DNA from: Reyranella massiliensis 521
Lineage (GTDB): Bacteria > Pseudomonadota > Alphaproteobacteria > Reyranellales > Reyranellaceae
Direction: 5' to 3'
DNA: 64,000 bases
NCBI RefSeq assembly: GCF_000312425.1
Contig: NZ_HE997181.1
Coordinates: 592,002-656,001 of the forward strand
The notes under the pieces are model-generated. The model was not told the DNA's origin. It ran no database searches and saw nothing but the letters and a program-made list of their open reading frames with translations. Below are positions 1-7,565 of this stretch, one piece after another; the first letter of the stretch is position 1, and each line of letters opens with the position of its first letter. The position numbers and the translations under genes were made by a program.

Positions 1-880
1 CACGCTTCGGCAGGAAGTAGTACATCATGCCGAGGAAGCCGGCAGTCAGGAAGAAAGCGACCGCGTTGTGGCCGTACCACCATTGGGTCATCGCATCCTG
101 AACGCCTGAGAAGAGCGAAAAGCTCTTGGCGCTGCCGAAGCTCACCGGCACCGAGAGGTTGTTGACGATGTGGAGCATCGCCACGACCAGGATGAACGCC
201 ATGTAGTACCAATTGGCGACGTAGATATGCGGCTCCTGGCGGCGCGCCAGCGTGCGCAGATAGACGACGAAATAAGTCACCCAGACGATGACAAGCCAGA
301 TGTCAGCGTACCATTCGGGTTCGGCATATTCCTTCGACTGGGTGATGCCAAGTAGGTAGCCAGTGACCGCGAGCAAGCAGAAGAGATTGTAGCCAAACAG
401 GACGAACAGCGGGCTGAGCTGATCAGGCAGGCGCGCACGCGACGTGCGCTGCATCACGTAAAAGGACGTCGCAATCAACGCGTTGCCACCGAAGCCGAAG
501 ATGACGGCCGTGGTATGGACCGGCCGCAAGCGGCCGTAGCTCGCCCATGCGGCGTCGAAGGTGAGGCCGGGATCGACCATCAGCCACGCAACCCAGTCAC
601 CGACGAAGAAACCGACTGCGGCCCATACCATGGACAGTGCGATCCCGACGCGACTGGGTTCGTCGTAATAGCTGTCAAGTCGTTCTTCCGACGGCTCCGG
701 TGCAAAGTAACCAGAGATCACGCCGAAGATGCCGAAGATGGAGAGCACCATGATCAGCCAGCCGTGTACCCCGATAGGGTCGTTCTTGCCGGCGACAGCG
801 AGTGCAAAGCCGAACATCGCCATAGCGATGAGGATGGCTATAGCGATCTGCCTTTCCGACCTCGTGAGCTGCCCAATCAT
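1..880 (-). CDS. ccoN: cbb3-type cytochrome c oxidase subunit I, N-terminal part (cut by window edge)
   Basis: Catalytic subunit of the high-affinity cbb3 terminal oxidase in the inner membrane. The frame is open to the window edge, giving 293 residues without a stop. It contains several membrane segments, the heme-ligand region HTTAVIFGFGGN near residue 115, and the CuB-site motif WYGHNAVAF near residue 260, both hallmarks of CcoN. The ATG at 878-880 follows a GGGGGGAG ribosome binding site. The remaining ccoOQP genes would lie beyond coordinate 1. I found no convincing FixK/FNR box in the roughly 130 bases upstream. Confidence 0.95.
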   Translation of the reverse strand, partial: MIGQLTRSERQIAIAILIAMAMFGFALAVAGKNDPIGVHGWLIMVLSIFGIFGVISGYFAPEPSEERLDSYYDEPSRVGIALSMVWAAVGFFVGDWVAWLMVDPGLTFDAAWASYGRLRPVHTTAVIFGFGGNALIATSFYVMQRTSRARLPDQLSPLFVLFGYNLFCLLAVTGYLLGITQSKEYAEPEWYADIWLVIVWVTYFVVYLRTLARRQEPHIYVANWYYMAFILVVAMLHIVNNLSVPVSFGSAKSFSLFSGVQDAMTQWWYGHNAVAFFLTAGFLGMMYYFLPKR

Positions 881-1007
881 CGCTCCCCCCGGCTGGATCG
901 AACTCTAACTCTACAGTACAGCAAATTCGCGTGGATACCCTGCGGCAGGAAAGCCGGCGTCAGGTGTTTAAAGGGCCTATCCAGGCCCTGCGAAGCTGAC
1001 GCGGTCG

Positions 1008-1136
1008 CTACCCGCCAACGGTAAGCCAGCCTCGAAATTCGATTGGCGGGCACCAGGCCCACGACAAGGATACGATCACCATCAGGAAGAACGTCAGGAG
1101 GGCGGACGCAATCGTGGAGCCGATCTGGCCCGTCAG
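1008..1136 (-). CDS. possible small single-span membrane protein (uncertain)
   Basis: A 42-residue reading frame between ccoN and the upstream small gene. It holds one hydrophobic segment (TIASALLTFFLMVIVSLSWA, residues about 8-27), as expected for a tiny oxidase-associated or membrane-anchored peptide. The only upstream start I can find is CTG at 1134-1136, overlapping the TGA of the preceding small gene as CTGA. That geometry would allow translational coupling, but CTG starts are rare. The membrane span is visible; expression is inference. Confidence 0.25.
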   Translation of the reverse strand: MTGQIGSTIASALLTFFLMVIVSLSWAWCPPIEFRGWLTVGG

Positions 1137-1315
1137 GGGGCGTCGTCGAGCTCCTCTTCCTCTCTTGCCTCACTGATCGCTGGTGCCTCGAAATCGACCG
1201 CGACGGGATCGCTCGCGGGAAAGCTGTCTGCGAGCGCCTGATCGAGCAGTTTCTCGAGATGGTCACGACCCGGCCGAGCGGCCACCGTCCGTTCTCGTTT
1301 GCCATTCGTGATCAT
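1133..1315 (-). CDS. small conserved protein with SFPASDPVAV motif
   Basis: A 60-residue, acidic-tailed protein of unknown function. Residues about 20-40 carry ALADSFPASDPVAV, a motif I recognise from short hypothetical proteins common in alphaproteobacteria. I placed the start at ATG 1313-1315 because a strong AGGAGGT site lies six bases upstream; an upstream in-frame codon would add nine residues without such a site. The C-terminus is EEEELDD. It is transcribed towards ccoN. No enzyme motif is visible. Confidence 0.75.
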   Translation of the reverse strand: MITNGKRERTVAARPGRDHLEKLLDQALADSFPASDPVAVDFEAPAISEAREEEELDDAP

Positions 1316-1352
1316 CGGTAACCTCCTTTCATTTCCGACCATCGGCTCGGTG

Positions 1353-1378
1353 ATTCAATCTATGCCTTTTGATTGAGT
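1353..1378. repeat. imperfect inverted repeat in divergent promoter region
   Basis: ATTCAATC and GATTGAGT face each other across ten bases between the minus-strand small gene and the plus-strand stress-protein gene. Seven of eight positions pair. It could be an operator or part of a promoter, but it does not match a FixK/FNR box and I cannot name a protein for it. Confidence 0.3.
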
Positions 1379-1504
1379 GGCATCTTGCTCCGGCGCAATG
1401 TCGGCGAGAAAGGTATTCGATACTCCATGCGTTTAGATTCGGTTGGCCGCCGATTTCTGCCTATCAGAGATCCCGAGGGCGGGCTGAAATGGAGTGCCTG
1501 CGAT

Positions 1505-2071
1505 ATGCCCACACTGCAAAAGAGCCGTACCGTTCGCGAAGTCGTTGGAGTGTTCCATGGTGCCGACGAACTGCAGGCGGCGATCGACGAGTTGCTTCAG
1601 TCCGGCTTTCATCGCGCCGAACTCAGTCTGCTTGCCAGTGAGGACACGGTGGACAAGAAGCTCGGCCATCATTACCGCAAAGTGAGTTCTCTGGCGGACG
1701 ATCCGATCATTCCGCGCGCCGCTTACGTGTCCCCCGAAGCCATCGGCGGCGCGGAGGGCGGCTTAATCGGCGTCCTCATGTACGTGGGCGCCGTCGCGGC
1801 GGCGGGAGCGATCGTGGCGTCCGGTGGAACGCTCACCGCAGCCATCCTCGGCGCAGCCCTGACGGGTGGCGCCGGTGGCTTGATCGGCTCGCTTCTCGCG
1901 CGATGGGTTGGGGAGGAGCACGGGCGCCACTTACAGGACCAGGTTGACCGTGGCGGATTGTTGCTATGGGTGCGGACATGGGATGCTCGCGATGAGGAGC
2001 GGGCGATGCGCATTCTCAAGAGTCATTTGGGCGACGAAGTCCATGTGCACGCCCTGCCCGCAGTGATCTAG
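1505..2071 (+). CDS. glycine-zipper general-stress-type protein
   Basis: A 188-residue protein. The N-terminal 50 residues (REVVGVFHGADELQAAIDEL onward) resemble the general stress 17M/YflT-type fold seen in heat- or salt-induced proteins. Residues about 80-140 form two Gly/Ala-rich hydrophobic segments (GGLIGVLMYVGAVAAAGAI and a GG-rich repeat) typical of glycine-zipper membrane proteins. The C-terminal part (ERAMRILKSHLGDEVHVH) resembles a ferredoxin-like half-domain. The frame is open back to 1373, but the ATG at 1505 begins the conserved part; a weak GGAG lies about 12 bases upstream. Its function is inferred only from family resemblance and the stress-gene neighbourhood. Confidence 0.75.
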   Translation: MPTLQKSRTVREVVGVFHGADELQAAIDELLQSGFHRAELSLLASEDTVDKKLGHHYRKVSSLADDPIIPRAAYVSPEAIGGAEGGLIGVLMYVGAVAAAGAIVASGGTLTAAILGAALTGGAGGLIGSLLARWVGEEHGRHLQDQVDRGGLLLWVRTWDARDEERAMRILKSHLGDEVHVHALPAVI

Positions 2072-2107
2072 TGATGCCGGCTCCGAGACGGCGACTGACC
2101 TCACGCA

Positions 2108-2692
2108 CTACCGCCGCGTCGTTGCGCTTACGACGCGGCGCAGCTCCGGTATCACTGTCGTCTCGAACCATGGGTGCTTGCGCATCCAGGATACGCTGCG
2201 CCAACTCGGGTGCGGTAGCGGCGTGAACCGAGGCGAGTACTGTCGGAATGACCTCACCGTGTCCGTCATGGAGTCCTTGCATGCCGGTCCGAGCTGGAAA
2301 CGCTGAGCATAATGACCGACCAGCAGTGTGTGCTCGACAGCCGAAAGATGCGGCAATAAGAGCCCATGCCAGAGCTGGGTGCATTCTTGACGAGGTGGGT
2401 TGTCACCACCGGATGGTACGCGGCCAGGATAGCAAAGGCCTACCGGGAGGATGGCGACGCGCTTATCGTCGTAGAAGGTCGATCGGTCGATGGCCATCCA
2501 GTCGCGCAGGCGCTCGCCGCTCGCGTCGTTCCAGGGCACGCCCGTTTCGTGGACCTTCCGCCCCGGCGCCTGACTTGGGATCAGCAGTCGAGCGGAAGCC
2601 GCGACCTGCAATATCGGGCGCGCGCCAAGCGGCAGGTCGGCCTCGCAGAGCGCGCACGCGCGGACCCGATGCAACAGGAGTTTCAACGACAT
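2108..2692 (-). CDS. uracil-DNA glycosylase family protein
   Basis: A 194-residue protein of the UDG superfamily, predicted to act on uracil or other deaminated bases in DNA. Residues 12-20 hold a Cys pair (CALCEADLP). Residues about 36-55 carry the motif I region LLIPSQAPGRKVHETGVPW, and residues about 158-163 carry LPHPSW, the motif II HPS loop. Iron-sulfur family 4/5 enzymes have four cysteines; here only some are evident, so activity is not certain. Its start overlaps the end of the upstream DUF488 gene by ten bases. The pair recurs as a decayed fragment near 24.9 kb. Confidence 0.8.
   Translation of the reverse strand: MSLKLLLHRVRACALCEADLPLGARPILQVAASARLLIPSQAPGRKVHETGVPWNDASGERLRDWMAIDRSTFYDDKRVAILPVGLCYPGRVPSGGDNPPRQECTQLWHGLLLPHLSAVEHTLLVGHYAQRFQLGPACKDSMTDTVRSFRQYSPRFTPLPHPSWRSVSWMRKHPWFETTVIPELRRVVSATTRR
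2112..2140. terminator. perfect 10-bp stem-loop between convergent genes
   Basis: CGCCGCGTCG and CGACGCGGCG pair perfectly around a nine-base loop. The structure overlaps the last codons of the minus-strand UDG-family gene and lies about 40 bases past the stop of the plus-strand stress-protein gene. It has no T-tract, so it is a candidate bidirectional or processing hairpin rather than a standard intrinsic terminator. Confidence 0.45.
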
Positions 2693-3099
2693 GCGCGGTC
2701 TCCCTGGCTTCCCCGACGGCCCAGTAAAACCTCGCGGAGGACCACGGCATCGTTGTGTCGTTCATCACGCGCGGCGAAAACAAGCGTTACGGTCTTTCTA
2801 CGCGCTAGCGCACGCAGCTCGGCAAGCCTGTCGCGATGGTCGCGAAGCTCTGCCGAATATCGACGGCGGAATTCCGACCACCGCACCGGATCGTGTCCGA
2901 ACCATTTGCGCAAGGCCGTGCTCGGCGCAAGATCCTTGATCCAGAAATCGATGGCGGCGGCGCACTTCCTGATCCCGCGCGGCCATAGCCGGTCGACCAG
3001 TATACGCATGCCGTCGGTCGCTGCGGCTGGCAGATAGGCGCGCTTGAGCTGGATTCGGCGCGCCGGAATCCTCTCACGCATCGGCGTGCGTTGCGTCAT
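2683..3099 (-). CDS. DUF488 (YeaO-like) family protein
   Basis: A 138-residue cytosolic protein of the DUF488/YeaO family, whose biochemical role is not established. The family signature RILVDRLWPRGI is at residues about 32-43, followed by LAPSTALRKWFGHDP and the C-terminal HNDAVVLREVLLGR. The start ATG at 3097-3099 follows AGGAAGG seven bases upstream. It overlaps the PRC-barrel gene upstream by 26 bases and the UDG gene downstream by ten, so the three are probably co-transcribed. Confidence 0.85.
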   Translation of the reverse strand: MTQRTPMRERIPARRIQLKRAYLPAAATDGMRILVDRLWPRGIRKCAAAIDFWIKDLAPSTALRKWFGHDPVRWSEFRRRYSAELRDHRDRLAELRALARRKTVTLVFAARDERHNDAVVLREVLLGRRGSQGDRACR

Positions 3100-3682
3100 G
3101 GTTAACCTTCCTCATCCATATGGCGCCGTAACGCGCGGGGTGGGCGGCCAGCTCTCGGCAGTCGATATCAACGTGCACCAGTCTGTCGACCCAATCGATT
3201 TCCCGGACGGAGTGCGGCGCCAGCAGCACCCGGTCGCCCGGATGCCACTTGCAGGTATCGATTCTGACATAGCAAATGAGCCAGCCGGCATCGTCCACCA
3301 GTAGCTCCTCGATGTGTCCGACTACGCTATCGAGCAGGTAAACGCGATGCCCGACGACAGCCACGACACTGCGCAGGTGGGGATCGCCGTCCTTTTGAAA
3401 TGCCGCCTGCTGCGATACCGGCTGATGCGCTTCGACGGCCAGGCTACCCTCAATCTGCTGCATCGTCAGCTCGACGATGGCTAGGCGCCGTATCGGATCG
3501 ACCCGACTTAATGTGTCGACGGGTAGGAGGACTTCTCGACGAGCGAACCAGTGGCGAGTATTGACTACGATCCAACGCAGCTGCCACGTCGTGTCATCGA
3601 ACAGCATGTCGCTCACCTGTCCGAGTTCACCGTCGCTTCCCACCGTTGCATAGCCGATCATCATAGAGGCTTCCCACAACAT
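3074..3682 (-). CDS. PRC-barrel domain protein (two repeats)
   Basis: A 202-residue protein with two PRC-barrel-like units, residues about 5-70 (IGYATVGSDGELGQVSDMLFDD) and 110-170 (VYLLDSVVGHIEELLVDD). PRC-barrel proteins bind partners such as photosystem or RNA-processing components; this stand-alone double form is often stress-linked in rhizobia, but its role is unknown. A GGAGG site lies six bases before ATG 3682. A FixK/FNR-type box about 75 bases upstream suggests oxygen-responsive expression together with the downstream DUF488 and UDG genes. Confidence 0.8.
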   Translation of the reverse strand: MLWEASMMIGYATVGSDGELGQVSDMLFDDTTWQLRWIVVNTRHWFARREVLLPVDTLSRVDPIRRLAIVELTMQQIEGSLAVEAHQPVSQQAAFQKDGDPHLRSVVAVVGHRVYLLDSVVGHIEELLVDDAGWLICYVRIDTCKWHPGDRVLLAPHSVREIDWVDRLVHVDIDCRELAAHPARYGAIWMRKVNHDATHADA

Positions 3683-3754
3683 GGTGCCCTCCGCTTGCTG
3701 GTCAGTTCGGCAAAGGATGGCAGATAATGGAAGTCATGGGGCGACCCTCCGGCA

Positions 3755-3768
3755 TTGATCCTGCGCAA
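3755..3768. promoter_or_regulatory. FixK/FNR-type binding box
   Basis: TTGATCCTGCGCAA fits the rhizobial FixK2/FNR pattern TTG(A/C)-N6-(T/G)CAA. It lies in the divergent region between the PRC-barrel gene (minus) and the small ORF/PAS genes (plus), so it could serve either direction. The match is direct; which regulator binds is inference. A Crp/Fnr-family gene lies 0.7 kb to the right and the cbb3 oxidase 3 kb to the left. Confidence 0.6.
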
Positions 3769-3807
3769 TGTGCCTGCGCGCAGACAGCCTCAGTGATTCA
3801 TGCCTCT

Positions 3808-3820
3808 ATAGGTTACCTAT
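3808..3820. repeat. perfect 13-base palindrome upstream of small ORF
   Basis: ATAGGTTACCTAT is palindromic around its central T. It lies about 40 bases downstream of the FixK-type box and just ahead of an AGGAGG ribosome binding site, in the presumptive 5' leader. It could be a repressor operator or a leader hairpin. Confidence 0.35.
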
Positions 3821-3836
3821 CAATCAGGAGGGATTC

Positions 3837-4004
3837 ATGATGAACAATCCAACCCCTCGCGAACCCGGCCTGCAGTCTGCGGTTCCGCGGGTTGTCTCGT
3901 GTGGACGCCAGCTGCTGTGGATTTTCGTCGGCGCATTGGCACCAAGACCCGTGCCGTCCACGATGAGGCAGTTTCCCCAGCCAACCTTGAGGTATCGAAA
4001 GTGA
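3837..4004 (+). CDS. small hypothetical ORF translationally coupled to the PAS gene
   Basis: A 55-residue frame starting at tandem ATG codons directly behind a strong AGGAGG site. Its stop TGA overlaps the GTG start of the PAS gene as GTGA. The protein is basic and has no domain I recognise. The good ribosome binding site and stop-start overlap argue that it is translated, possibly as a leader controlling PAS expression. Without homologs this remains uncertain. Confidence 0.45.
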   Translation: MMNNPTPREPGLQSAVPRVVSCGRQLLWIFVGALAPRPVPSTMRQFPQPTLRYRK

Positions 4005-4453
4005 CGCCGGCTGTACAAGGTCGGCCGCTGGAACCGGACGTCGACCGCTTCTATCGAAGGCTCGTGCGAGATACGGCCGACGCGATCGTTTATGCTGACG
4101 CTGAAGGTCTGATTGGCTTTTGGAACGCCGGAGCGGAGCGGGTTTTCGGTTTTTCAGCGGCAGAAGCCATCGGTAAGTCACTCGACATCATCATTCCAGA
4201 GCCGCTCCGCCAACGGCATTGGAGTGGCTATCTGGAAAGCGTACGTAGCGGGAAGTCACGCTATGGCATGGGCGATGTGCTGGCCGTGCCGGCTTTGCGC
4301 AAGGACGGCACGCGCATTTCTGTCGAATTCACCATCCTGCCATTTCACGACAAGGCGGGCCGCACGCTGGGGATGGCAGCTACGCTGCGAGACGTAACCA
4401 AACGGTTCGATGAGATGAAGGCCCTGCGTGCAGCGGTGGCCGCGCAGCGCTAG
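4001..4453 (+). CDS. stand-alone PAS domain protein
   Basis: A 150-residue protein consisting almost wholly of one PAS sensor domain, residues about 18-140 (DTADAIVYADAEGLIGFWNAG through GMAATLRDVTKRF), including the usual GAERVFGFSAAEAIGK stretch. It has no kinase, GGDEF or HTH output domain and would have to signal through a partner. I chose GTG 4001 because GAGG lies about eight bases upstream and the residues ahead of it are not PAS-like. Its stop overlaps the stop of the convergent Crp/Fnr gene. The FixK-type box upstream hints at a redox or oxygen link. Confidence 0.85.
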   Translation: MTPAVQGRPLEPDVDRFYRRLVRDTADAIVYADAEGLIGFWNAGAERVFGFSAAEAIGKSLDIIIPEPLRQRHWSGYLESVRSGKSRYGMGDVLAVPALRKDGTRISVEFTILPFHDKAGRTLGMAATLRDVTKRFDEMKALRAAVAAQR

Positions 4454-5241
4454 AGCTTTGGTCCTCGGATTGGCATGCGTGTAAGATATGTCGCGTGAAA
4501 CTCGCCGAGGATCTGCAATGCCGCACGATCCAGTATGGTTACCTCGTGCCCGGTCATGGCAATCAATCCATCCCGTTTCAGCTCAGCCAGCATGCGGTTG
4601 ACATGTGGCGCGCTCAAGCCGATGACATCACCGATGCCTTCCTGCGACAGCGGCATGGAGAAACTGTCTTTTGAAGCGCTGCCGATAGCCTGAAGGCGGG
4701 TCAGCATCTCCAAAAGAAAGTGCGCGAGCCTTTCGAGTGGCTCACGGCGACCTGCATCGATGATGTGTTCGGCGTATATCGCCGCTTCGCGAGCAGAAAA
4801 CCAGACAAGCGCTGTAGCGACATTGGCGCGCGCAAGGCAGAGATCGGCAAAGTCATCGAGCGGCACATGGTGTAGTCTCATGTCGCAGATGGCGGTGACG
4901 GAGAAGACGGCATGTTCATAGAAGCAGGCCGGAAAACCGATGATGTCGCCCGGCATGATGATGCTCACGATCTGACGCTTGCCGCTATGCAGGAGCTTGT
5001 AGCGGATGGCGAAACCGCTCTCGACGATGTGCAGGACCTTGTATTCGTAACCTTCGACGATGATGTCCTTCGCCTTCTTGGCGATGACCCTGCGTTCGAG
5101 CAGTCCTGCCAGCGCCGCGAGGTCGCCTTGGTCGAGCGAAATTGAAGCATTGAGCTTCGTGATGAGGGGGTGGTTCCGGATCGAACCCACCGCATGCTTC
5201 CACACGATTGCGAACCCTCCCTGCCGGTCGTCTTCCGCCAT
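4450..5241 (-). CDS. Crp/Fnr-family transcriptional regulator
   Basis: A 263-residue regulator. It has an N-terminal cyclic-nucleotide-binding-type beta-roll (residues about 30-145; IVEGYEYKVLHIVESGFAIRY is typical), a dimer helix, and a C-terminal winged HTH around 190-225 (LSQEGIGDVIGLSAPHVNRM). The N-terminus lacks the cysteine cluster that binds the FNR iron-sulfur centre, so it is unlikely to be a classical oxygen sensor; FixK-like or effector-independent function is possible. It is convergent with the PAS gene, sharing three stop-codon bases. It is a candidate reader of the box at 3755. Confidence 0.9.
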   Translation of the reverse strand: MAEDDRQGGFAIVWKHAVGSIRNHPLITKLNASISLDQGDLAALAGLLERRVIAKKAKDIIVEGYEYKVLHIVESGFAIRYKLLHSGKRQIVSIIMPGDIIGFPACFYEHAVFSVTAICDMRLHHVPLDDFADLCLARANVATALVWFSAREAAIYAEHIIDAGRREPLERLAHFLLEMLTRLQAIGSASKDSFSMPLSQEGIGDVIGLSAPHVNRMLAELKRDGLIAMTGHEVTILDRAALQILGEFHATYLTRMPIRGPKL

Positions 5242-5584
5242 GCCGACAGGAGCAGCGATTGACGGCCGCTTACAAGTATATCCTGTGCTCCTGCCGAGTT
5301 TCCTAAGGCGTTGATGCTCGCTTGGAGACGAACTCTCACAGTAGCAATGCTCGTTCGCATTGTCTGCCGCCGCAAGCTACGGTTAGCCACGCAATTCGAT
5401 CGGTTCCGGAATGCCCGGCTCGGGGAGGGCGCCCCTCAATTCACTTGTTGGTCCGTCAGCACTTGCAGCCTACAGCTTAAGTGCTTCTGGAAGCTGTTGG
5501 GTGGCGTTAGCTTTGAGGCCCTAGCCTATTCGAGGTCGGCTCTCGCGTCCGCGTGACCCCTGAATCAATGGACGTCTGATCACT
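5242..5584. other. intergenic region without recognisable gene
   Basis: Upstream region of the Crp/Fnr gene. Short open frames exist, but none has a ribosome binding site or recognisable protein. No clear operator was seen. Confidence 0.5.
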
Positions 5585-5800
5585 GTGACGCGGGGCCTGG
5601 CTGGTATGAGCCGGGTAGACTTCGCCGTTGCTGCAGGGCTTTCCGTTGAGACGGTGGAATCCATCAATAGCGGCGGCGCGGTGCTTCAGTCGGAAGGGGA
5701 TATCAAGGCCGCAAGCATAGCCTCGGCCATTTGGGGTGGTCATCATTGCCGAGGAGGGGGAAAGCATCCGACCCAAATTCACGCGGCAGGAAGCGCCTGG
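5585..5800 (+). pseudogene. frameshifted small XRE/HTH regulator remnant
   Basis: In one frame the sequence reads like a small XRE-type helix-turn-helix (GLAGMSRVDFAVAAGLSVET, then VESINSGG). At about 5735 the match jumps to the +1 frame, where VVIIAEEGESIRPKFTRQEA matches the usual ending of this family (hydrophobic stretch, ENGEG-like turn, KFTRQE). The two halves together reconstruct one short regulator, so a frameshift is the simplest reading. No partner gene is visible. It may be long dead, since the tail after KFTRQEA is unrecognisable. Confidence 0.55.
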
Positions 5801-5916
5801 ATCGCCAAAGTGGGGGGCTGTTCCGTGCGGTCGACCGCGAGCCTGCAGCTCGGTGCGTTGCAAGGGTCCGTGCCACGGGCTAGGACACAAAATAGGCCAC
5901 CGTGTGGAGTAAGCGG

Positions 5917-6768
5917 ATGAGCATTCTTGCGGCGACGGACTTTTCGACTCGATCCAATCGAGCCTTGCGGCAGGCAGGGCTACTAGCCAAAGTAACGGGA
6001 GCGAAGTTGGATATAGTCCACGTCGTTGACGACGACGTTCCCAATCAGCTGCTTGAGATGGAAAAGCGCGAAGCCGGTCGGATTCTTGCAGAGCAAGTCC
6101 AGACCATGCCTGAGCTTGTAAATGTGCAATGTCGGACTGTCGTCGTCACAGGAGATCCCTTTGATGGCATTCTTCGAACCGCCACAAGGATGAAGCCGCG
6201 CCTCATTGTAATGGGGCAGCATCGCCGGATGCTGTTGCGTGATATTCTGGTCGGCACAACTATTGAACGCGTCGTTCGTGCCCGGTCATTTCCGGTGCTC
6301 ATGGTGAACAACGATGCGCAGCGTCGCTATGAACGCGTTCTCGTTGCAGTGGACATGTCCGATGCTTGCGCTCAAGCTATTTCGACCGCTAGCAAGATGG
6401 GGCTCTTCGAAGTGCCGCCCACGTTGATGCACGCTTTCGACGCGCCGGCCAGAAGAAAGATGATGCTGGGTGACGCCAGACAGATTGCCATCGAGGAGTA
6501 TGTCGCGGCTGAACGTAAGCGGGCTCGCACGGAAGTGATTTCCTTCCTTGAGTCGCACGGCCAGTATAATGCGGATTGGCCATTGCACTTGATAGAAGGC
6601 AGCGCCAGTGAAGTGATCTCTCGTACTGTCGGCGAGATGCGCCCTGACTTGCTTGTCATGGGAACTCGTGGCCGGTCAAAATTGCTGACAACACTTCTGG
6701 GCAGTGTCGCGGAGGAATGCCTGCGATCCCTTGATGTCGACGTTCTCGCAGCACCGCCTTTGCGTTGA
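5917..6768 (+). CDS. tandem-domain universal stress protein
   Basis: A 283-residue protein with two UspA domains, residues about 1-138 and 145-283. The second ends with the nucleotide-binding signature MGTRGRSKLLTTLLGSVAEE (GxxG-N9-GS type), so it probably binds ATP; the first has a degenerate version (MGQHRRMLLRDILVGTTIER). ATG 5917 was chosen over GTG 5902 because GGAG lies eight bases upstream and MSILAATDFS is the usual beginning. Such proteins are induced by oxygen limitation and other stresses, matching the nearby PAS, Crp/Fnr and oxidase genes. Confidence 0.9.
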   Translation: MSILAATDFSTRSNRALRQAGLLAKVTGAKLDIVHVVDDDVPNQLLEMEKREAGRILAEQVQTMPELVNVQCRTVVVTGDPFDGILRTATRMKPRLIVMGQHRRMLLRDILVGTTIERVVRARSFPVLMVNNDAQRRYERVLVAVDMSDACAQAISTASKMGLFEVPPTLMHAFDAPARRKMMLGDARQIAIEEYVAAERKRARTEVISFLESHGQYNADWPLHLIEGSASEVISRTVGEMRPDLLVMGTRGRSKLLTTLLGSVAEECLRSLDVDVLAAPPLR

Positions 6769-6939
6769 AGCGCGCATGAGCTGGCCGACCTCTCGAAATT
6801 CAGCACTCACTGCGGTTGCTGGCTCGTGAACTGGCCTGGCGCTGCGCCGCCTCTGCTTCGATGGTCATAGAGATTCGACGTTTGTCTTTTTTAGCACGGC
6901 ATGCTTCCTAGACAGTCTGCAATGACAGCGGCGAGGCAG

Positions 6940-7290
6940 TCAGGCGTTGTCGGACTGACTTTCTGAGCGGTCACGCTCCAGACTTTCCCGAAGCAGCGAC
7001 GCACGCACTAGGACGATCAGGCCCACCGGAGTGGAGACCGTCACCAGTGCGACAATGATAAGTTCGTGCACCGCAAGCCGTCCGCCCGCAAGCGAGAAGT
7101 ACAGGAAGGAAGCGGCACAGACGAAGGCGGTGCCGAGTGTCGTTCCGAGCGTCGGTGCGTGCAGGCGAGTATAAAAGCTCTGCAGCCGCAGCAGTCCCAG
7201 GGCACCCACGAGGGTGAAAACTGCTCCAAGAAGCAGAAAGGCCGATACCAGAACCGTTGCCAGAGGAGAGAGTTCGTTGAGCGGATTCAT
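6940..7290 (-). CDS. phaG: Pha/Mnh-type cation:proton antiporter subunit G
   Basis: A 116-residue membrane protein with three hydrophobic spans and the family stretch GLLRLQSFYTRLHAPTLGTT at residues about 30-49, diagnostic of the MnhG/PhaG subunit. It is the last gene of the six-gene operon. Its ATG overlaps the stop of phaF as ATGA. The polar C-terminus (RESLERDRSESQSDNA) is likely cytosolic. Confidence 0.93.
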   Translation of the reverse strand: MNPLNELSPLATVLVSAFLLLGAVFTLVGALGLLRLQSFYTRLHAPTLGTTLGTAFVCAASFLYFSLAGGRLAVHELIIVALVTVSTPVGLIVLVRASLLRESLERDRSESQSDNA

Positions 7291-7565
7291 TCAATCACCT
7301 CACCCCGCAACAGGAACTTCGCCAAGGCCAAGGTGCTGACGAAGCCAAGCAGTGCGATCATCAGGGCGGCTTCGTAGTAGAGGCTGCTTGCGGCTCGAAT
7401 CCCGAACGTAATCAGCATCAGCATCCCGGAGACATACAGACAGTCGAAGCCGACAACCCGGTCCTGGGCCCGAGGGCCGCGCAGCATGCGGAAGGCGCCG
7501 CAGGCCATCGCAAGTCCCAACATGACTTGAGCCACGGCCAACGACCAGGGGAGCAATCCACTCAT
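7287..7565 (-). CDS. phaF: Pha/Mnh-type antiporter subunit F
   Basis: A 92-residue protein with three membrane spans. The motif FRMLRGPRAQDRVVGFD at residues about 25-41 identifies the MnhF/PhaF subunit. The ATG at 7563-7565 overlaps the phaE stop as ATGA and the stop overlaps phaG. The frame is open further upstream, but that part is the antisense shadow of phaE. Confidence 0.93.
   Translation of the reverse strand: MSGLLPWSLAVAQVMLGLAMACGAFRMLRGPRAQDRVVGFDCLYVSGMLMLITFGIRAASSLYYEAALMIALLGFVSTLALAKFLLRGEVIE

Noticed and set aside
1353..1378. FixK/FNR box upstream of the small gene near ccoN
   Set aside because: The TTGATTGAG stretch lacks the required (T/G)CAA half at the right spacing; only an imperfect inverted repeat remains.
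5311..5556. 81-codon plus-strand frame in the Crp/Fnr upstream region
   Set aside because: No ribosome binding site and no recognisable sequence.
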